The notes under the pieces: model-generated
The model's database searches: none
Told to the model about the DNA's origin: nothing
Seen by the model: only the letters and a program-made list of their open reading frames with translations
Made by a program: the position numbers and the translations under genes
Shown: positions 57,119 to 64,000 of the stretch, in pieces
Position numbering within the stretch: the first letter of the stretch is position 1
How the letters are laid out: each line of letters begins with the position of its first letter
Assembly (NCBI RefSeq): GCF_028554725.1
Contig: NC_071667.1
Span: 71,091,001-71,155,000 of the forward strand
DNA from: Zeugodacus cucurbitae
Lineage: Eukaryota > Arthropoda > Insecta > Diptera > Tephritidae
Reading direction: 5' to 3'
DNA: 64,000 bases

Positions 57119-58519
57119 CTTTTTTTGTTGTCAAAAACAGAAAATGTTAATGTCAGCATAAATATCGACAATTTTCAATTGGATACTTACGTACAGCTGA
57201 GAGCGGTGCTTCGGTGGGGGTGGGAGGGCGACGCGCGCCAAAAAGCGGTCTGGGTGTGCCGACTGTGATATTCAAGCGTTGATTTGCTGCAAATTTTCAA
57301 TTACAAGTATTATTGTTATTCTTATTGTTATTGCTTATAACAAGTAGCACTTACGATTTCTAGTCGGTGTGTAATCACGCCAAATGACACGATCAGTATT
57401 TTCTTCACCGCCGAATCGCGATACAACGGTAATTTTTCGTTGGGGTACGCTATTACCAAGACCGTTGTAGTATTCGCCAGCAATCGGATATCTAGTTGAA
57501 GAAAACAACAATATTATTGAGCGGAACTTTTCTCTCTGCTCAGTGCATACGACTTACTTTTGATAACGCTTCGCCGTTTCGTAACTCGGTAAATAGTGGT
57601 TGGACACTTGTGGGTGGGCGCGGATGGCATTTGAGTTCGATGTGCGATAATAAGGATTTTGATGACGTTTCTGCACAATATGCTCCATATGCCAAATGCG
57701 GTCCGCATCGCGACGTTGACGACGATGCTGGAATTTCTTCGGGCGCTTGCTGAGCACGCGCTTTGCGTCATCTTCACCATCCACCAACTTAGCGTCGGCA
57801 TCGGCTAGCGAAATGACTTCCACATGTGTCTTCGCATTGGCGGACTTTGACTCATCGGAGGTGACAATCGGTGCTGAGGACAGGATATCGAAATAGATTT
57901 TCTCCGGCTGCAAGGGATGATACTGTTCAGAGTTGGAGTTTGACTGATCGTTGATGCGGCGACGACGATGTGCGGGATCTTTGTGTTTGCGCAAGCGGTG
58001 AGTGTTGTTCTTTTTCGGCACTGTTTGTGTTGGTTGAGAGTGAAGCAAATTAGAACGAATTAATATAACTCACTTTTTTTTTAATCAAGAAGTAGAATTT
58101 ACCGAAATCTTCGCTCACGAAATCCTCTTTATACATTATAACTGGGTGTTCTTCCTGCAGTACGCCATCGACGATTTTCGCCTGGTGGAACTGAAAGTAC
58201 AAGCAATCAAATACAGTTTAAATGACAATTAATTGTACGAAATTATTATATAATATAATATATATACAGGCATGCTAATGCCTTTCATATATGCATATGA
58301 GTCACCCACCTCAATATTATCCACATCGCCATACTCTTCGCTCAACGCCAACCCAGCATCGTCCAAAGGTATGATAACATCGCCTGTCTCCTTGGGACGT
58401 GCGTTCGCCGGCACCGCAATCAGCAGTAAAGCGCATGCCAAAAACAAATAGCCGTGTAACTTCCGTTTACACCGGAAGTTGCTGTCATACGACGCAGTTA
58501 CGCCACTAAACCAGGTCAT
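56829..58519 (-). CDS. Secreted protein with furin-like sites and six-cysteine C-terminal domain (six-exon gene)
   Basis: Joining minus-strand exons 58519-58310, 58190-58103, 58020-57558, 57491-57355, 57286-57191 and 57118-56829 gives one frame of about 427 codons; every junction has GT-AG borders and matching phase. Residues 22-40 (LHGYLFLACALLLIAVPANA) form a signal peptide after a 20-residue basic n-region. The middle is hydrophilic with RRRR at 118-121 and RRQRR at 199-203, likely proprotein-convertase sites. After a Pro/Thr-rich linker, residues 375-427 hold six Cys in a CxWAIxxCC...RYGCFxxxGCxxxFWxLNPC pattern, then a short helical tail. I infer a secreted, proteolytically processed extracellular or cuticle/ECM-type protein. 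The Cys pattern looks like a small disulfide domain conserved in insects, but I cannot name it. It probably lies nested in an intron of the + strand gene whose exon is at 51730. Confidence 0.8.
57191..57286 (-). CDS. Secreted Cys-domain gene, exon 5
   Basis: Acceptor GAAAATTTGCAG, 68-bp intron. Encodes NQRLNITVGTPRPLFGARRP then PTPTEAPLSAV, a Pro/Thr-rich linker. The donor is GTAC|GTAAGT, phase 1. Confidence 0.8.
57355..57491 (-). CDS. Secreted Cys-domain gene, exon 4
   Basis: Acceptor TTTTCTTCAACTAG; the intron is only 66 bp. Encodes YPIAGEYYNGLGNSVPQRKI followed by TVVSRFGGEENTDRVIWRDY and TPTRN. The donor is AAATC|GTAAGT, phase 1. Confidence 0.85.
57558..58020 (-). CDS. Secreted Cys-domain gene, exon 3 (basic, convertase sites)
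   Basis: Largest exon, residues 100-254 in part. Acceptor CAACACAAACAG, donor CAAAA|GTAAGT, phase 2. Encodes the RRRR and RRQRR clusters separated by an acidic Ser/Asp/Ala-rich segment, then a His/Tyr/Asn-rich tail. Confidence 0.85.
58103..58190 (-). CDS. Secreted Cys-domain gene, exon 2
   Basis: Acceptor TGTACTTTCAG, 29 codons (FHQAKIVDGVLQEEHPVIMY, KEDFVSEDF) plus one base, donor TTTCG|GTAAAT. The intron before it is 119 bp. Confidence 0.8.
58310..58519 (-). CDS. Secreted Cys-domain gene, exon 1 (signal peptide)
   Basis: Start ATG at 58519-58517, chosen because the upstream in-frame extension begins only with TTG. Encodes residues 1-70: the signal peptide, then an acidic ARPKETGDVIIPLDDAGLAL segment. 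The donor is GAG|GTGGGT, phase 0. Confidence 0.8.
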
Positions 58520-58892
58520 CACTGTAGTTGTGTATGTGCACTGCAATTTATCTGTGTATTTCAAAGTCGTGTTTGTCGCCAAACGGAAGTGTGCACGCGC
58601 AGGTGTGTAAAGTACAAAAAGTTTTATTTTTATTTGTATTTTTTATTTTACTTTGCAGCTGCCACTGTAATGAAATGTGTTGAGATAAAATTATTAGATT
58701 GCGCCAAACAAAACAAATATATTTTAATAAAATTCTGCGTGCATAAAAAATGTCAAAGAAATATGTAGATAAAACTCGTTATGCGTTGTCCATTCAATTT
58801 AAGCTGTTTTCATGTCGGCATTTGTGTGAAGAATGGCATAGTATTTGCTTGCCTGTCTACCCTTGGCGTATACGTAACATTTTGATGGCATG
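58520..58892 (-). other. 5'UTR/promoter side of the secreted Cys-domain gene
   Basis: AT-rich with no coding frame. The transcription start was not located. Confidence 0.4.
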
Positions 58893-58926
58893 TTACTCAT
58901 ACGTCATGGAGCACATAAATTTTATT

Positions 58927-59745
58927 TTTATACTCTCGCAACAAAGATTGCTAAGAGAGTATAATAGTTTTGCTTATATAACGGTTGTTTGTAAGTCATA
59001 CAACTAAACTAGTTAGATATAGGGTTATATATATCAAAATGATCAGGATGACGAGACGAGTTGAAACGGATAACTTGAGTAAAAATTAAGATATCTTTTC
59101 CTTGGCACCCTGAGAAGGCTTGTATTGAAAATGGGCAAAATCGGACCATTGCCACGCCCAAAAAATGGCGAAAACCAAAAACCTATAAAGTGTCATAACT
59201 AAGCCATAAGCAAAGTTATAAAAGTATTGAATAAAGGATCGCACTAGTAAGGGGAATATTTGCATGTAATTTTTTTGGGAAAATGGGCGTCGCCTCGCCC
59301 CCAAAATCTGTTATTTGTATATATCTCGCAAACCAGTAAAGCTATAGAAACGAAACTTTCTGCAGTCGTTTCCCTTGCAGACCCCATCACTTGTCATGAA
59401 AACAGTTAAAATCGGATATTAACCACGCCCACCTCCCATACAAAGCTAAGGTTGAAAATAACTAAAAGTGCGTTAACTTACTAACGAAAAACGTCAGAAA
59501 CAGTAAATTTTACAGAAGAAATGGCAGAAAGAAGCTACATTCAGAGTTTTTTACAAAATGGAGAATGGGCGTGCCATCGCCCACTTATAGGTCAAAAACC
59601 AGATCTCAAGAGCTACTCGACCGATTACAATGAAATTCGTTATATAATATTTTCTAGACATCCTGATAACAAGTGTGGAAAATGGGTGATATCGATTCAC
59701 AACCATGACTACTTTCCATATAACTTCCTTCCTTCACTTATATAA
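58927..59745 (-). repeat. Dispersed ~0.8-kb repeat, inverted copy of 49465-50550
   Basis: Begins TATACTCTCGCAACAAAG, the inverse of the end at about 50530, and carries inverted GGCGTGG boxes, CTACTCGACCGATT and AAGTGCGTTAACTTACTAAC, matching the other copy in reverse. The outer end with the GTTCGGGTGTAACC hairpin is missing. A TTACTCATACGTCATG motif lies just outside at 58893. Confidence 0.6.
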
Positions 59746-61980
59746 AAATATTTTTTTTCAAAATATTCACTAGAATTTATTTTTAAGACGCGTAACTTTG
59801 ATAGTATATACCCAAATGTTAGACCGTTTTTGGAACTAATAGAAAACAATCTAAGGGAATATTCCAGATATCAAAATAAATCTCGTACGGAGTCTGCTAT
59901 ATCGGATATATTCCACATAACAGTTATTTGACAAGATCGATTTCGTTTCCATTATAGTAGTTCTTTAAAATAACTCTACTACTTTATAATATCACTTGGA
60001 ACACAGTTTAAGTTTCCACTGTAATAACATGCATATTGGAAGACTCTACTACTATTAGTTGGTAAAGCCGATAATGAGTAATGAAATACGATCTAACTTG
60101 TTAGATATATATTGTTTTTCTCTCTAAAGCTTTCATCAACCGATGGAGTAAGCCTAACTCTTTCCATATGCAAATTGCAAATGTATTAACTCAACTATTT
60201 ATAACTTGAAAATAACATTGCATTAGGAATTGCATTACACCTCAATACACACATATAAGCAATAACGTAATATACTCATCATCATTGTGGCTGTGGCTGT
60301 GCACGCGCATTAGATATGAAGAATGCAATGATAGTGCCAGCTGAACAATTGCGCTTCCGCAAGAACCGCATAAATAATGACCGCCATACAAATGGCAAAC
60401 AGTTATAAAAACAAAAAAAAAAAAAAACAAAAAAAAAACAACGCAGAAAATGCAAAAGCGCAAAATAAATTATAAAAACAACAAATGAGAAAGCAGTAAA
60501 GTAGATATTTGCAAGTTAATTTGCTTGTGCTATTCTCGGCTTGCGTTGCGTTTGCGGTGGTGCCGGTTACGTCTTAGTTCTTGGGGTTGCTTGGTTAGTT
60601 AGTTGCAGAATTTCATTAAACTTGCACAAACGCTGTATGCATACAGGGTCGGCCTACAGCTTAGACTTGATGAGTTAATACGGGGCCTTGAACACTTGCA
60701 GCTTGAGCATTTTTGCGATTTTTTTAAATAATTATATTTATACTATAATCTATCTTAAGCCGCTCACGTTATTTATTATTTATTTTATTTCCACTCCCAT
60801 TGCTTTGATCAATTCAAAACTACTTAATTTTTATTTTTGTAAAAACAGTCGTTATTTTGCCATGCTAGTTGTTGTTTGGTTGAAATTTACAGTGCACCTA
60901 ACCACAACAAGTGCGCGGCTTTTGCTCATCTTGTCAGTGGATTTGTTTGGTTAACTTTTTAATTTAGCCGCAACTGCCGCTAGATATACCGTTGCGTATG
61001 GCAAAAGTTTCAATTGCATATTTTGGCTTGGCTTTGGTAACGGTACTTTTACTTTACGAAATGCCGGCGCGAAATTTGAAATGTTGCGGGTTGAAACGTG
61101 CCGATGTTTGGCATTTATTTCAGTTCAATGTTTGTTGGTGTTGTTGTTTAACATAACGCATTTTAGTCAAAGCGAAGAGAAAATTTATCAACACAACTTG
61201 TCAGCTGTTGCCGCAAATTTATTTGATGAAGTAAATTTGAATTATCAACGCTTGAATTGTTACAAAAAAAAAACGTTGATTGAGAAGTTATTCGAAATAA
61301 AAACTTTTGTGTTATTTGAAAATCTTCCTTTTTACTTAGTTATAGGTTAGAGGGAAACTGTTTACTCATTCTAAATTGGGGAGGGTTCTACACTCAAGAA
61401 GTTATTTAGATATCCGAAATATTACTGCAACCTTTTGTCATGTTGTATAGCAATATAGAAGTAGTGTTCCTGAAACACAGTTCTATATTTTCATATAAAA
61501 TTATTTGTATATATTTGCCACTGCAAGAGCATGATTTGCCTTTAGATCTTTTATTATTTTTTTTTTTTTGCACTTTACTTTAGTCAGCAATTGGTACTCG
61601 TGATTTGCTAATTTTATCAAAAACAGCTGAAATTCATCAGAATGTTGACGCTGCTAAGGAAAATTCTGACATGTTCATTTCATTTCTGCAGCAGCCCGGT
61701 TCTGTTTCAAATTGCGAAATAAATGCCACAATGTTTTTTTGCATTTTTTTAATTAAAAAGATATGAAAATACTTTTAAAATATCTGAATAATTCATTTAC
61801 TTCACCAAAAAATCCACAATTAATTCTATATACATGAAATAATATTTTTAAAATATTAACATTTCGAGCATAGGTTTTGGTTCACTCAATTTTTATATTT
61901 GTTTCTTAACGAATAATTTTTTTCAACATATAATATTTTGGTTTACTTTTTTATTATTTAATAATATTTATAAATTATTT
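59746..61980. other. Unassigned non-coding DNA
   Basis: AT-rich; A-runs near 60410-60440. Frames at 60688-60954 and 61081-61350 are AT-driven and unsupported. Confidence 0.5.
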
Positions 61981-62250
61981 TTTTATTTTATTTTATTTTA
62001 TTTTATTTTATTTTTTTTTTTATTTTATTTTATTTTATTTTAATTTTATTTTATTTTATTTTATTTTATTTTATTTTATTTTATTTTATTTTATTTTATT
62101 TTATTTTATTTTATTTTATTTTATTTTATTTTATTTTATTTTATTTTATTTTATTTTATTTTATTTTATTTTATTTTATTTTATTTTATTTTATTTTAAT
62201 TTAATTTAATTTTATTTTATTTTATTTTTTATTTTATTTTATATTATTTT
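61981..62250. repeat. (TTTTA)n pentanucleotide microsatellite, ~260 bp
   Basis: About 50 TTTTA units with a few T-run interruptions at both ends. It is the reverse-strand version of the tract at 4733-4902. Confidence 0.95.
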
Positions 62251-64000
62251 ATCTGGTTTTTAGGAGAAAGTTTCCTTGAATTTTAATAATTTTTATTTTT
62301 AAATTAAAACTTGGAATATATTTAAAATTTTTTAACTCATATGGATTTTTTAATTTAGTTTAATTAATTTTTAATATTTTTTAAAACAACATTTTTATAT
62401 CTTTTATGAATCTAAAAAATTTTAACATTTCCCACAACTGCTTAGTAAATATTTTGAAAAAAATAAATTTCCCACAGTTACACTGCACTACCGTTATTCA
62501 CAAAATTTTCGAATAATTTCTGTTTACATTTTCAATTGATTTCAACGTTTTTGCATACGATCGGTGGTTTACTTCACAGCAATTTGTTGCTCTTTGATCT
62601 GTCTGTGCTTATTCGCGCTGAAAGCGCCAGCACATAAAGTAAACAAAAATTGTTTTTTTTTTTTATGTTATTCTTCTATTAATGTTTCGTATCACTCGTC
62701 ACTTACACTTTCAGTATATTACTGTAATTATGAATTAAATTCAACTCAAAATGCGACTTGGAGGTCTGCTATGCACGTGCAGTCGTTTATAAGTCAACTG
62801 AAGAATTGAGCATTGTTGCAAGAGTTTATATACTTATTTATTAAGCGATCTTAAGCGTAGCCGATACTATTCGAGAACCTTACACAGCTGCTATGCTCTC
62901 AAGTAATGTACATACATACAATACATATGCACACAGTGATAGATTGCGAATGCTAAACGATTGGCTGGCGCGAAAAGAGTTCGTGCAACTTTTACTATCA
63001 GCAGTCGCGAGTCGCGAGTTGAGCCCATTGGGCAGCATTTTTAAATTTTTTTTTTAATTGTTTAAACGAAATTTGTGTTTCGGTTTCTGGAAGACTAGCA
63101 AAGTACCGAAGTGTTAACGTGAGAACGCCGCATTATTCAAAAAAAATATTTTTGAGTGCAAACAAATTGTTGGTGAATGAGAAAAGAAATGAAAAACAAA
63201 AAGAAGAAACATTAAAAAGCTTTCAATCAAAAATAATCAATTGTTATTCGGCGCGCAACAATTGGACCACCTAAGAGTAATAATAATTCTTGAAAGCAAA
63301 GAATATTCACTTAAAGAATTCCGAGGGATTTCTGGGAAATGTTTGTATTATTATCAATTTCGCGTTAAATTTTTTTCAATTTTTGGGCAATTCCATTGTT
63401 TTTGAGCGCTTGCTTGCGCACGCTTCTGCACTTCCTTCCTTTTTTCCGCTTTGCTATGTCATGCCTCGAAAGGCAATTGCTTCATTCATATGTATATTCA
63501 TATCTTATCTTAGAGCTTGTCAATATAATTTTTTTCAACTGCGCTTCTCTTATCTCTTGTTTGTATTTAATCAATTTCAAAATAATGATGACGTTTACGT
63601 TTCATTAGTAATCAACAGTAGTAAAATGTGGTTGGAAATTAAGGAAAAACATTATTTTTCATTCATCACTTGTGCAAATATTTACACGTTTTATTTTTTT
63701 AATTAGGAAATGACTAACTTCATTGTACCTTTAGAATTTGTTTTGCTTCGAAATTCTTTGTAAATTATTCAGAAAGTTGAATTGTGCGATACTTCAGGTG
63801 TTGGCATGAGTGACGTAGTTGGAAATACCAATATGTGCCACACAAGCTTAACTCATGCCAAAAATCAGTTACTGCGGTTCAAAGAAAGAGTGACCTCAGC
63901 ATTGATAAGGGCGAATAAGTGTATCTTTCGCTTTTAAAAAAATGTGAGGAGTTCAAAGAATTTTTTTTTGTTGTATTTAAAAAAATGCAAGCAAGAAAAT
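62251..64000. other. Unassigned DNA; possible 5'UTR/promoter near 63.0-63.3 kb (+)
   Basis: A GC-richer island with CAGTCGCGAGTCGCGAGTTG at about 63002, then an A-rich leader-like stretch to about 63270, resembles the start of a fly transcript on the + strand. No start codon followed by a convincing frame was found within the window. Confidence 0.25.

Noticed and set aside
1..64000. tRNA genes, rRNA, CRISPR arrays, bacterial operons
   Set aside because: No clover-leaf consensus B-box, rRNA core or regular repeat-spacer array was seen by eye; the content is insect nuclear DNA.

Overview
This window is AT-rich insect nuclear DNA, most likely from a higher fly (tephritid fruit-fly-like). The reasons are the 60-80 bp introns with GTAAGT donors, CAA- and CA-rich microsatellites, long gene-poor stretches, and many Helitron, mariner, piggyBac-like, pogo-like and RTE-type transposon remnants. 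The family or genus is inferred from texture only; no marker gene fixes it. Nothing bacterial, viral or CRISPR-like was seen.

Layout. 1-9993 looks like an intron of a + strand gene that ends with a short terminal coding exon at 9994-10032, followed by an AT-rich 3'UTR with a Pumilio-type site. 13-26 kb is mostly repeats: a Helitron, several TTAA-bounded TIR elements and mariner remnants. A probable first exon of a + strand gene lies near 22975-23522 and ends in ATG-ATA-A just before a strong donor. At 27309-28585 I reconstruct a small three-exon + strand gene for a roughly 63-residue single-pass membrane protein. 32-51 kb is gene-poor and TE-rich. It includes an RTE-type element inserted in a mariner remnant with a 13-bp target duplication, a mariner pseudogene nested in a dispersed repeat, and a pogo-like MITE nested in a TTAA element. 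A long low-complexity coding exon lies at 51730-52665 (+). A six-exon minus-strand gene at 56829-58519 encodes a secreted protein of about 427 residues with furin-like sites and a six-cysteine C-terminal domain. The rest, to 64 kb, is repeats, a long (TTTTA)n tract and unassigned DNA, with a possible 5'UTR/promoter near 63 kb.

Gene relationships. If the + strand first exon (23.5 kb) and the 51.7 kb exon belong to one gene whose next exon lies beyond the window, both the small membrane-protein gene and the minus-strand secreted-protein gene are nested in its introns. The splice phases of the two + exons are compatible, but an in-frame TAG separates the joined start from the long open frame. 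Gene identities are left open: I recognise domain-level features but no named orthologue.
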